DNA from: Chitinophagaceae bacterium | Lineage (GTDB): Bacteria; Bacteroidota; Bacteroidia; Chitinophagales; Chitinophagaceae | Direction of reading: 5' to 3' | DNA length: 5,745 bases | Assembly (NCBI GenBank): GCA_013205585.1 | Contig: JABMML010000139.1 | Coordinates: 1-5,745, forward strand | Part shown: piece after piece, positions 1 to 5,745 of the stretch | Layout of the letters: every line of letters starts with the position of its first letter | Numbering within the stretch: the stretch's first letter is position 1 | Notes under the pieces: model-generated | Database searches by the model: none | The model's input: only the letters and a program-made list of their open reading frames with translations | What the model was told of the DNA's origin: nothing | Position numbers and translations under genes: made by a program

Positions 1-652
1 CCTCCTTGGTTAATAAATTTTTATTTTGTTTCGTTAGAAAAAAACCTGGCATAATGGAATTAATTCTTACTGCATCGCCATATCTATTGGCCATTTCTAC
101 AGCAAACCATTTAGTATATAAATCAATAGCGGCCTTTCCCATGCTATAGCCTAGTCCACGCGTTACTGTTCTTTTTGAATTCACAGAAGAAATGTTCACA
201 ATACTTCCTGCACCCGATTTTGCAATGGCAGGACCAAATACTTGTACAGGCAATAAAGTACCCCATACATTTAGCTCCATTGTTTTTTTCATTCCCTCCA
301 TATTTATTTTAAAAACATCTTGGTCGGGCGATAATACTCCTTCAGGTAAATTACCCCCAGCCCCATTTACTAAGCCATGAATAGTTCCATATGTTTCTAC
401 TGCTTTATTCTTAGCGGCTTCTAATTCAGCTTCCACAAGTACGTTTGCTTTTAAGAAAATAGCTTCTCCCCCTTGGCTTCTAATAAATGCAGCACGCTCT
501 TCACCCACCAACTCGTTTTGACCAATTAAAACTACAGTGGCCCCTTGATTGGAAATAGCCTCTACAAAACTGCCCCCTAAAACCCCGGTGGCCCCTGTTA
601 CCACAATGACTTTATTTTTAAGTGTAAATAAATCCTGCTCTTGACTTCGCAT
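1..652 (-). CDS. SDR-family oxidoreductase, probable D-mannonate oxidoreductase (fructuronate reductase), 3' end off the left edge
   Basis: Reading the minus strand from the ATG at 652-650 gives 217 residues with no stop before the window edge, so the C-terminus is missing. A classical short-chain dehydrogenase is visible: a glycine-rich NAD(P)-binding turn TGATGVLGG (19-27), NGAG (96-99), the active-site Asn in ELNVWG (N128), Ser in NISS (S155/S156), and the YxxxK pair Y169/K173. The turn followed by GGS, the AGGN stretch (98-101), SPDQ (108-111) and PGFFLTKQN (202-210) match what I recall of SDR-type mannonate oxidoreductases (UxuB/YjmF-like), which interconvert D-fructuronate and D-mannonate in cytoplasmic hexuronate breakdown. 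Family members are about 270-280 residues, so roughly 55-65 are absent. The ATG at 652 is the only one before an in-frame stop at 670-668. No Shine-Dalgarno is seen. The SDR fold is certain; the substrate is inferred, and a gluconate 5-dehydrogenase-like role is the alternative. A uxuA gene beyond the left edge would support the call. Confidence 0.85.
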   Translation of the reverse strand, partial: MRSQEQDLFTLKNKVIVVTGATGVLGGSFVEAISNQGATVVLIGQNELVGEERAAFIRSQGGEAIFLKANVLVEAELEAAKNKAVETYGTIHGLVNGAGGNLPEGVLSPDQDVFKINMEGMKKTMELNVWGTLLPVQVFGPAIAKSGAGSIVNISSVNSKRTVTRGLGYSMGKAAIDLYTKWFAVEMANRYGDAVRINSIMPGFFLTKQNKNLLTKE

Positions 653-725
653 AATTGAAATTTCTAATTAAAATGATTGACTTTAGCCTTCGTTTATCGT
701 TACTGTAAATTAATTATAAATATCC

Positions 726-752
726 ATCTTAAGCAAGATTTAGGCCCTAAAT
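726..752. promoter_or_regulatory. Candidate operator: 15-bp dyad with a smaller adjoining inverted repeat
   Basis: Bases 738-752 read ATTTAGG-C-CCTAAAT, a perfect dyad of 7-bp arms around one central base. Immediately upstream and overlapping by two bases, 726-739 is a second inverted repeat, ATCTT-AAGC-AAGAT. The one-base centre of the larger dyad fits a dimeric protein's DNA site better than an RNA hairpin. It lies between the divergent SDR and ubiX genes, about 50 bp upstream of the ubiX start, where a regulator could act on either gene. No regulator gene is visible in the window, and the binding protein is unknown. Assignment as an operator is inference from symmetry and position. Confidence 0.4.
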
Positions 753-754
753 AG

Positions 755-788
755 ATAGGCAGTTTATAATTCAACAATTAGTGCCTAT
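755..788. repeat. Nested inverted repeat overlapping the ubiX promoter box
   Basis: An outer pair ATAGGCA (755-761) / TGCCTAT (782-788) is perfectly complementary over 7 bp. It encloses an inner pair TAATT (767-771) / AATTA (776-780) around the tetraloop CAAC. The right outer arm overlaps the candidate -7 box at 786-793 by three bases. It has no following T-run in the right context and lies upstream of the predicted transcript start, so it is more likely a protein site or cruciform than a terminator or leader structure. Function is not established. Confidence 0.4.
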
Positions 789-793
789 TTTTG
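786..793 (+). promoter_or_regulatory. Candidate Bacteroidota -7 promoter box for ubiX
   Basis: TATTTTTG matches the Bacteroidota primary-sigma -7 consensus TAnnTTTG at every fixed position. It ends 10 bp before the ubiX ATG, so transcription would begin a few bases upstream of the start codon and give a nearly leaderless mRNA. No TTG -33 element is found at the usual 17-23 bp spacing, which weakens the call; an activator could substitute. In an AT-rich region a chance match is possible. Confidence 0.4.
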
Positions 794-803
794 TTAATAT
801 AAT

Positions 804-1364
804 ATGAATAAAATTGTAGTAGCCATCACAGGCGCCAGTGGCGCTATTTACGCTAAATGCTTATTAGATAGTTTAAGCCAAATGCAGGCCCAAATTGAGG
901 CGGTAGGCATTGTTATGAGTGATAATGCAAAGATTGTTTGGGAGACAGAATTAGGCAATCAAGACTATAGTAAATACCCCTTTCATTTTTATCAAAAAAA
1001 CGATTTCAATGCACCCTTCGCCTCCGGCTCGGCGCAGTATAATACCATGATTATTGTTCCTTGCAGTATGGGCACTTTAGGTCGTATTGCAAGTGGTATA
1101 AGCGACGACTTAGTCACTAGAGCTGCGGATGTTGTTTTAAAAGAAAGAAGAAAGCTCATACTAGTGGCGCGTGAAACACCTTATAACTTAATTCACATTA
1201 AAAATATGGAAACAATCACTTTGGCAGGTGGAATTATATGTCCGGCCACTCCAAGTTTTTATAGCAAGCCTAACACTATTGAAGAAGTGGCTTATACAGT
1301 GGTACACCGCATACTAGACTTAGCTGGGTTAAAAGCGAATAGTTACCGTTGGGGAAATAAATAA
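804..1364 (+). CDS. ubiX: UbiX-family flavin prenyltransferase
   Basis: This complete 186-residue protein belongs to the UbiX/Pad1 flavin prenyltransferase family, which attaches a dimethylallyl group to reduced FMN to make prenylated FMN, the cofactor of UbiD-type decarboxylases. Visible signatures are the N-terminal flavin-binding TGASGA (9-14, S12), PCSMGTL (86-92), RAADVVLKERR (106-116, K113), RETP (123-126), PSFY (150-153, Y153) and the C-terminal HRILD (R169). These correspond, at a constant offset of 16, to K129, R139, E140, Y169 and R185 as I recall them for Pseudomonas UbiX, so the protein should be active. Length is typical and the start puts the first beta strand right after Met. 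No UbiD gene is in the window. Bacteroidota generally use menaquinone rather than ubiquinone, so the partner decarboxylase may be in menaquinone synthesis or another pathway (inference). It appears monocistronic, ending at a terminator before convergent clpC. The ASDDLV-type stretch has Asp102 where Asn is commoner; this is minor. Confidence 0.95.
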   Translation: MNKIVVAITGASGAIYAKCLLDSLSQMQAQIEAVGIVMSDNAKIVWETELGNQDYSKYPFHFYQKNDFNAPFASGSAQYNTMIIVPCSMGTLGRIASGISDDLVTRAADVVLKERRKLILVARETPYNLIHIKNMETITLAGGIICPATPSFYSKPNTIEEVAYTVVHRILDLAGLKANSYRWGNK

Positions 1365-1383
1365 ATAAAAATTTTGAGTATAA

Positions 1384-1414
1384 AAAAAGGCCCCATTATC
1401 TAGGAGGCCTTTTT
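1384..1414. terminator. Bidirectional intrinsic terminator between ubiX and clpC
   Basis: AAAAAGGCC (1384-1392) pairs perfectly with GGCCTTTTT (1406-1414). Two further C-G pairs (1393-1394 with 1403-1404) can form across a single bulged A1405, leaving an 8-base loop. The T-run on the plus side and the A-run on the other side give a U-tail in both directions, so one hairpin can end both the ubiX transcript and the convergent clpC transcript. It lies 20 bp after the ubiX stop and 16 bp beyond the clpC stop. The G+C core is short, so strength is uncertain. Confidence 0.8.
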
Positions 1415-1429
1415 AATTTTATAGAAAAA

Positions 1430-4018
1430 TTAATCTTCTTTTGATTCTTTAGGAGCCTTTGGTGCTTTCTCTTTTTCCTTTTTTTCTAAAGTAAAAACAA
1501 GCTTACTGTTTTCTTTATCTAAATCACCCATTAAAGTATCGCCTTCTTTAATACTATGGTTTAATATTTCTTCCGCCAGAGGATCTTCGATATATTTTTG
1601 AATGGCTCTATGCAAAGGTCTTGCTCCAAATTGAACATCATAGCCTTTGTCTGCAATAAAACCTTTGGCCTCTTCAGATAAAACTAAGTTCAATCCTAAA
1701 TTCACCAAACGACTCAAGACATTTTTCATGATAATGTCAATGATTAAGAAAATATTTTCTTTGGTCAATGAATTAAACACTACCACATCGTCTACTCTAT
1801 TTAAAAATTCAGGAGAGAAAGTTCTCTTTAAAGCTTTTTCAATAACAGATCTATTGTTCTCGTCGGTTTGAAGCACACGCGTTGCAGTGGCGAATCCTAC
1901 CCCATCACCAAATTCTTTCAATTGACGAGCGCCAATATTAGAAGTCATGATAATTAAAGTATTTTTAAAATCTACTTTTCTACCCAAGCCATCTGTTAAA
2001 ATACCATCATCTAATACTTGTAATAAAATATTATAAATATCTGGATGTGCTTTTTCAATTTCGTCTAAAAGTATGACGCAGTATGGCTTACGGCGTACCT
2101 TCTCAGTTAGCTGACCACCTTCTTCATAGCCTACATAACCTGGAGGCGCTCCAATTAAACGGCTTACAGAAAACTTTTCCATATACTCACTCATGTCAAT
2201 TCTAATTAAAGAATCTTCTGAATCAAATAAATTTCTGGCAAGTGCTCTGGCTAGCTCCGTTTTACCCACGCCTGTTGGACCTAAGAAAATAAAAGTACCT
2301 ATTGGTTTTCTAGGATCTTTCAAACCCACCCTATTTCTTTGAATGGCTTTTACCACTTTTCCTAAAGCTTCGTCTTGTCCGATGACCTCAGTTTTCATTT
2401 CCTCCGTCATCTTCTTCAACTTCGTAGTTTCAGCTTCCACCATTCTTTTTACAGGAATGCCTGTCATCATGCTTACTACTTCAGCAATATTTTCTTCGTT
2501 AATAGGAAAACGTTTGTTCTTACTTTCTTCTTCCCAAGTAGTTTTCGCTTTTTCTAAAGCCTCCCCTAATTTTTTCTCTGTATCTCTTAAATTAGCGGCC
2601 TCTTCAAATCGTTGGCTTTTAACCACTCTATTTTTTTCGTTCTTAACTTCTTCAATTTGTTTTTCTAAATCAACAATATCTAAAGGAACATTAATATTTT
2701 TCAAATGCACTCTTGCACCCACTTCATCTAATACATCAATGGCTTTGTCGGGAAGTAAACGGTCGGTCATGTAACGGTCGCTTAATTTTACACAAGCCTC
2801 AATGGCTTCTTGATCATATACCACGCTATGAAAATCCTCGTATTTAGACTTGATATTATTTAAGATGATAATGGTATCGGCTACACTTGGTGGCTCGATA
2901 ATTACTTTTTGGAAACGTCTATCTAAGGCACCATCTTTTTCAATGTGCATACGATACTCGTCTAATGTTGAAGCACCAATACATTGTAATTCTCCACGCG
3001 CTAAGGCTGGCTTAAAGATATTGGAAGCGTCTAATGAACCGCTTGCTCCACCTGCACCCACAATAGTATGTATTTCATCAATAAATAAAATAACGTCTCT
3101 GTTTTTTTCAAGCTCATTCATAATGGCCTTCATACGCTCTTCAAACTGTCCTCTGTATTTAGTACCTGCAACAAGTGCTGCTAAGTCTAAAGAAATGACA
3201 CGCTTATCAAATAAGACGCGGCTTACTTTTCTTTGCACAATACGAAGGGCTAAACCTTCTACAATGGCTGTCTTACCCACACCAGGCTCACCTATTAAAA
3301 TGGGGTTATTCTTTTTTCTTCTACTTAAAATTTGACTTACTCTTTCTATTTCTGCATCACGCCCTACAATAGGATCTAATGAATCCATTTCAGCAAGCTT
3401 AGTAATATCACGTCCAAAATTATCTAGTACTGGCGTTTTTGATTTATTAGGGCTTACAGGTTTTGATTTTGATGCAGCACCAAAGGCACCCGCTCCGCCT
3501 GCTCTTTTATCTTCATCAAATTCATCATCTCCTTCTTCTGGGAATTCTGCATTGGGTGGAATAATGGGTTCAGAGGAACTAGAACCAATCATACCTAATT
3601 CAGCTCTGAATAAATCATAGTCAATATCAAATTGATTTAAAATTTGAGTGGCTATGTTTTCTTTATTTTTTAAAATGCTTAAAAGTAAATGCTCTGTTTC
3701 TACCATGGGGCTTTTAAGTGCCTTCGCTTCTAGCACTGTCACTCTAATAACTTTCTCAGCTTGCTTGGTTAAAGGCAAGCTATTAATATTAGCAACGTTT
3801 TTACCCGACTTATCCTTAACAGCTAATTCAATTTCTTTTCTTAGTTCTGCTAAATTTACATTCAACTGCTTCAATACCTTTATCGCAGTATTTTCCTGGT
3901 CTCTTATAAGGCCAAGCATTAAATGCTCAGCGCCTATAAAGTCATTACCTAATCTCAAAGCCTCTTCACGGCTATAAGAGATGATTTCCTTAACTTGTGT
4001 TGAAAAATTATTATCCAT
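1430..4018 (-). CDS. clpC: ATP-dependent Clp protease ATP-binding subunit ClpC
   Basis: This complete 862-residue Hsp100/AAA+ unfoldase acts as a cytoplasmic hexameric ring that unfolds proteins and feeds them to ClpP. Domains in order: Clp N-domain with two repeats (about 5-70 and 82-143); a variable acidic then Gly/Ser/Lys linker (about 146-198); AAA+ D1 with Walker A GEPGVGKT (243-250), pore loop KYRG (287-290), Walker B LFIDE (311-315) and arginine fingers R367/R368; a short middle domain with a UVR-type coiled coil (about 452-500, [11 protein letters not shown] at 469-479) that marks ClpC rather than ClpB; and AAA+ D2 with Walker A GPTGVGKT (580-587), pore loop GYVG (627-630), Walker B ILLDE (649-653), sensor-1 N694 and sensor-2 GAR (798-800). 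The VGF tripeptide at 707-709 fits the ClpP-docking loop, so a ClpP partner is expected elsewhere. The tail (844-862) is a Lys/Glu/Pro-rich extension. No CtsR-type tandem site or CIRCE element is seen upstream. No mcsA/mcsB is adjacent. Confidence 0.97.
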   Translation of the reverse strand: MDNNFSTQVKEIISYSREEALRLGNDFIGAEHLMLGLIRDQENTAIKVLKQLNVNLAELRKEIELAVKDKSGKNVANINSLPLTKQAEKVIRVTVLEAKALKSPMVETEHLLLSILKNKENIATQILNQFDIDYDLFRAELGMIGSSSSEPIIPPNAEFPEEGDDEFDEDKRAGGAGAFGAASKSKPVSPNKSKTPVLDNFGRDITKLAEMDSLDPIVGRDAEIERVSQILSRRKKNNPILIGEPGVGKTAIVEGLALRIVQRKVSRVLFDKRVISLDLAALVAGTKYRGQFEERMKAIMNELEKNRDVILFIDEIHTIVGAGGASGSLDASNIFKPALARGELQCIGASTLDEYRMHIEKDGALDRRFQKVIIEPPSVADTIIILNNIKSKYEDFHSVVYDQEAIEACVKLSDRYMTDRLLPDKAIDVLDEVGARVHLKNINVPLDIVDLEKQIEEVKNEKNRVVKSQRFEEAANLRDTEKKLGEALEKAKTTWEEESKNKRFPINEENIAEVVSMMTGIPVKRMVEAETTKLKKMTEEMKTEVIGQDEALGKVVKAIQRNRVGLKDPRKPIGTFIFLGPTGVGKTELARALARNLFDSEDSLIRIDMSEYMEKFSVSRLIGAPPGYVGYEEGGQLTEKVRRKPYCVILLDEIEKAHPDIYNILLQVLDDGILTDGLGRKVDFKNTLIIMTSNIGARQLKEFGDGVGFATATRVLQTDENNRSVIEKALKRTFSPEFLNRVDDVVVFNSLTKENIFLIIDIIMKNVLSRLVNLGLNLVLSEEAKGFIADKGYDVQFGARPLHRAIQKYIEDPLAEEILNHSIKEGDTLMGDLDKENSKLVFTLEKKEKEKAPKAPKESKED

Positions 4019-4051
4019 ATATTTATTTCGAGCTGTTACAAGAATAACGAA

Positions 4052-4059
4052 TATTTTTG
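4052..4059 (+). promoter_or_regulatory. Candidate -7 promoter box for the STAS-like/dnaG operon
   Basis: TATTTTTG fits the Bacteroidota -7 consensus TAnnTTTG fully and is identical to the box before ubiX. It lies 54 bp before the STAS-like start, implying a leader of roughly 45-50 bases. No TTG is present at the ideal -33 spacing; the nearest candidate is a weak TTTCG at 4026-4030. The box is only two bases from the opposing clpC -7 element. Confidence 0.4.
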
Positions 4060-4061
4060 AC

Positions 4062-4093
4062 CTAAAGTATGTTAAGTATTACTTGTTTATCAA
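4062..4093 (-). promoter_or_regulatory. Candidate clpC promoter (-33 TTG, -7 TACTTTAG)
   Basis: On the minus strand, TTG (4093-4091) is followed after a 21-bp spacer by TACTTTAG (4069-4062), which matches TAnnTTTG at all but one position. The spacer is within the 17-23 bp range known for Bacteroidota promoters. The predicted start lies near 4055-4058, giving a clpC leader of about 37-40 bases. The spacer contains the 11-bp dyad AAGTA-T-TACTT (4074-4084), a possible repressor site. Promoter and dyad roles are inferred from sequence only. Confidence 0.45.
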
Positions 4094-4113
4094 CCTTTTA
4101 TTCTTAAGCCAAT

Positions 4114-4512
4114 ATGCAATACAAAACCGAACTCAAAGAGAAATTTACTGTTCTTACCATTCTCGAGAATAGCCTTAGTTCAAATCTCGTGCCAGAATTA
4201 GCCAAAATTATAGCAAAAATAGGTGGCGAAGCCCCTAAAAACCTAGTTTTGAACCTAGGCCAAGTGGCCCGCTGGGAGTTACCGGTAATTGCCCAATTAG
4301 CAGAAGGACAGGGCAGCTTCTATGAGAATAATACCTCATTTGTCATTTGTTGCCTGTCAGATAGCCTTCAGGACACCCTTGATTTGACAGATTATGCCGA
4401 AATCTTGAACATGACCCCCACAGAATCAGAGGCTTGGGATATTATCCAGATGGAGGAAATTGAAAGGGAATTGCTAGATAGCGACGACATGGAGTTTTCG
4501 AACCAAGAATAG
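4114..4512 (+). CDS. Small STAS-domain-like protein upstream of dnaG, function unknown
   Basis: This 132-residue cytoplasmic protein has no signal peptide or membrane segment. Its pattern fits a STAS (anti-sigma antagonist-like) fold: strand YKTELKEKFTVLTI (3-16), helix SSNLVPELAKII (22-33), strand KNLVLNL (42-48), helix 55-65, strand TSFVICC (74-80), then helix 84-100. I recall similar small proteins in Bacteroidota sharing a terminal block like TPTESEAWDIIQMEEIEREL (101-120). Where classical SpoIIAA-type antagonists have DSSG, the corresponding stretch here is about WELPVI (54-59), so the phosphorylatable serine is absent. Classical phospho-switching is therefore unlikely; a structural or partner-binding role is inferred. 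It is followed after 36 bp by dnaG on the same strand with no terminator, so the two are probably cotranscribed. The ATG at 4114 is chosen because the fold's first strand begins at once; there is no Shine-Dalgarno. The final residues (121-132) are acidic. STAS assignment is moderate, since sequence identity to the family is low. Confidence 0.75.
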   Translation: MQYKTELKEKFTVLTILENSLSSNLVPELAKIIAKIGGEAPKNLVLNLGQVARWELPVIAQLAEGQGSFYENNTSFVICCLSDSLQDTLDLTDYAEILNMTPTESEAWDIIQMEEIERELLDSDDMEFSNQE

Positions 4513-4548
4513 CCCTATTTTCTCTTAAGATTAGTTATTTTCGCCCTC

Positions 4549-5745
4549 ATGATTACTTCTAATACCATTCAACAAATCACCAACCGAATTGACATCATTG
4601 ATGTGGTGGGTGAATTTGTGAAATTGAAAAAAAGAGGTACCAACTTTATAGGCAACTGCCCTTTTCACAACGAAAAATCACCTTCGTTTACCGTCTCTCC
4701 TGCTAAAGAAATTTACAAGTGTTTTGGCTGTGGCAAAAGTGGCAATACCATTACTTTTTTAATGGAGCATGAGAAGTATAGTTATGTAGAGTCTTTAAGA
4801 TGGTTAGCTGCAAGGTATAATATTGAAATTGAAGAAACGCAAAGCAGTCCTGAACAAAAATTAGCTCAACAAGTAGCCGATAGTTTATATGCGATTAACA
4901 ATTTCGCGATGGATTTTTTCACCAAGCAATACTGGGAAACAGAGGCTGGTGAATCTATTGCACAAAGCTATATGCAACATAGAGGTTTTTTAAAACCCAT
5001 TGTAGAAAAATTTAAAATTGGGTACAACCCTTCAGATAAAGATAGTTTAGCCAAGGCCTTAATTCAAAATCAATTCAATCCAGAACTTTTTGCCAAAACA
5101 GGTTTAGTGGTAGAGCGCAACGGCGAGTGGCAGGATAATTACAGAGACCGTATTATTTTCCCCATTCATAATACCACTGGAAAAATTATTGGATTTGGTG
5201 CCAGACAAATTGCCAAGAACGATAAGTCGCCTAAATACATTAACTCTCCCGAGAATGATATTTATGTAAAGAGTAAAATTTTATATGGTTCTTATTTTGC
5301 AAGAACTGCTATTGATAAATTAAATGAATGTTTACTGGTAGAAGGTTATACCGATGTAGTTAGTTTACACCAAGCAGGTATTGAAAATGTGGTGGCCAGT
5401 GGTGGTACTTCTTTAACCATTGACCAGTTAAGGCTTATCAAAAAATACACACAAAACCTAACCATTATTTACGATGGAGATGCAGCGGGTGTGAAAGCTG
5501 CCTTGTGTGGATTAGATATGGCCTTGGAAGAAGGATTGAATGTACAACTAGTATTAATTCCAGATAAAGAAGATCCAGATAGTTATGTCAATAAAGTAGG
5601 GCCAGACGCTTTTAGAGAATTTGTAGGGTCGGCGAAAAAAGATTTTGTACTATTTCAATTAGAAGTGCAATTAAAAGAAGTGGGTGGCGACTTGAATAAG
5701 AAGAACAGCTTGGTGAACCAGATTGCAGAGACATTAAGTAAAATA
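4549..5745 (+). CDS. dnaG: DNA primase DnaG, N-terminal 399 residues, 3' end off the right edge
   Basis: DnaG makes the short RNA primers used by the replisome, working with the DnaB helicase. The frame is open from the ATG at 4549 to the window edge. Domains seen: N-terminal CHC2 zinc-binding domain (about 4-100) with ligands C37, H40, C58 and C61; RNA-polymerase domain basic region with YRDRIIFPI (198-206), GFGAR (215-219) and PKYINSPE (228-235); and TOPRIM domain with metal-binding EGYTDV (E265), DGDAAG (D309, D311) and KEDPDSY (340-346). E265, D309 and D311 carry the same numbers I recall for the E. coli catalytic acidic residues, which supports the start chosen. All key residues are present. 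The helicase-binding C-terminal domain lies outside; the full protein would be about 600-660 residues. In many bacteria dnaG sits beside rpsU and rpoD; here the upstream neighbour is the STAS-like gene instead. No Shine-Dalgarno is visible, and no separate promoter is convincing in the 36-bp gap. Confidence 0.97.
   Translation, partial: MITSNTIQQITNRIDIIDVVGEFVKLKKRGTNFIGNCPFHNEKSPSFTVSPAKEIYKCFGCGKSGNTITFLMEHEKYSYVESLRWLAARYNIEIEETQSSPEQKLAQQVADSLYAINNFAMDFFTKQYWETEAGESIAQSYMQHRGFLKPIVEKFKIGYNPSDKDSLAKALIQNQFNPELFAKTGLVVERNGEWQDNYRDRIIFPIHNTTGKIIGFGARQIAKNDKSPKYINSPENDIYVKSKILYGSYFARTAIDKLNECLLVEGYTDVVSLHQAGIENVVASGGTSLTIDQLRLIKKYTQNLTIIYDGDAAGVKAALCGLDMALEEGLNVQLVLIPDKEDPDSYVNKVGPDAFREFVGSAKKDFVLFQLEVQLKEVGGDLNKKNSLVNQIAETLSKI

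Noticed and set aside
192..380. A 62-codon plus-strand open frame
   Set aside because: It is antisense to the SDR coding sequence, whose frame is intact with all catalytic motifs, and its translation has no recognisable features.
1647..3977. Several plus-strand open frames of 60-161 codons across 1647-3977
   Set aside because: They lie antisense within clpC, have low-complexity Ser/Phe/Leu-rich translations with no family resemblance, and follow from clpC codon bias.
4056..4062. GGTCAAA on the minus strand, like half of a CtsR heat-shock operator, just downstream of the candidate clpC -7 box
   Set aside because: CtsR sites are tandem heptads about 3 bp apart, and the expected second copy is absent (the sequence continues AATATTCG). 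CtsR is not expected in Bacteroidota, so one heptad is probably chance.
3981..4172. A 63-codon plus-strand open frame spanning the clpC start and the STAS-like start
   Set aside because: It overlaps clpC antisense, the intergenic promoters and the STAS-like gene in another frame, and no protein family is recognisable.
4536..4543. TATTTTCG just before dnaG, resembling a -7 promoter box
   Set aside because: One consensus position is wrong, no -33 element is paired with it, and it ends only 5 bp before the ATG. Cotranscription from the STAS-like gene is simpler.
1..5745. Possible mobile element, CRISPR array, tRNA, toxin-antitoxin or defence island
   Set aside because: No transposase, integrase, terminal or tandem repeats, tRNA-like folds or defence motifs are seen; the genes are intact housekeeping genes with uniform base composition.

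Overview
This is about 5.7 kb of AT-rich bacterial chromosome carrying core housekeeping genes. The organism looks like a member of the Bacteroidota, possibly near Chitinophagaceae/Sphingobacteriia. The reasons are: no clear Shine-Dalgarno sequence before any gene; promoter boxes of the Bacteroidota form TAnnTTTG; a ClpC with a long acidic/glycine linker; and a small STAS-like protein just upstream of dnaG. The genus-level placement is a guess from protein style.

Layout, left to right. Bases 1-652 (minus strand) hold the N-terminal 217 residues of a short-chain dehydrogenase that resembles the SDR-type D-mannonate oxidoreductase (fructuronate reductase); its C-terminus lies beyond the left edge. 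A 151-bp divergent intergenic region (653-803) follows, with three consecutive dyad-symmetric elements and a TATTTTTG box. A complete ubiX-type flavin prenyltransferase gene (804-1364, plus) comes next. A short bidirectional hairpin terminator (1384-1414) separates it from the convergent clpC gene (1430-4018, minus), which encodes a full-length AAA+ unfoldase. A second divergent intergenic region (4019-4113) has two interleaved candidate promoters. It leads rightward to a 132-residue STAS-like protein (4114-4512), and 36 bp later to the first 399 residues of DNA primase DnaG (4549 to the right edge).

How the genes relate. The STAS-like gene and dnaG are co-directional, closely spaced and probably one transcript. 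ClpC (protein quality control, with ClpP) is transcribed away from them out of a shared control region, so proteolysis and replication-priming genes may influence each other's transcription. The SDR (hexuronate catabolism) and UbiX (prenylated-FMN cofactor synthesis for UbiD-type decarboxylases) are unrelated in pathway and share only their intergenic region.

I see no mobile element, CRISPR array, tRNA, rRNA or defence system, and no convincing new biological system. The points most worth a second look are the clustered dyads before ubiX, the interleaved clpC/STAS-dnaG promoters, and the STAS-like protein that lacks the usual phosphorylatable serine.
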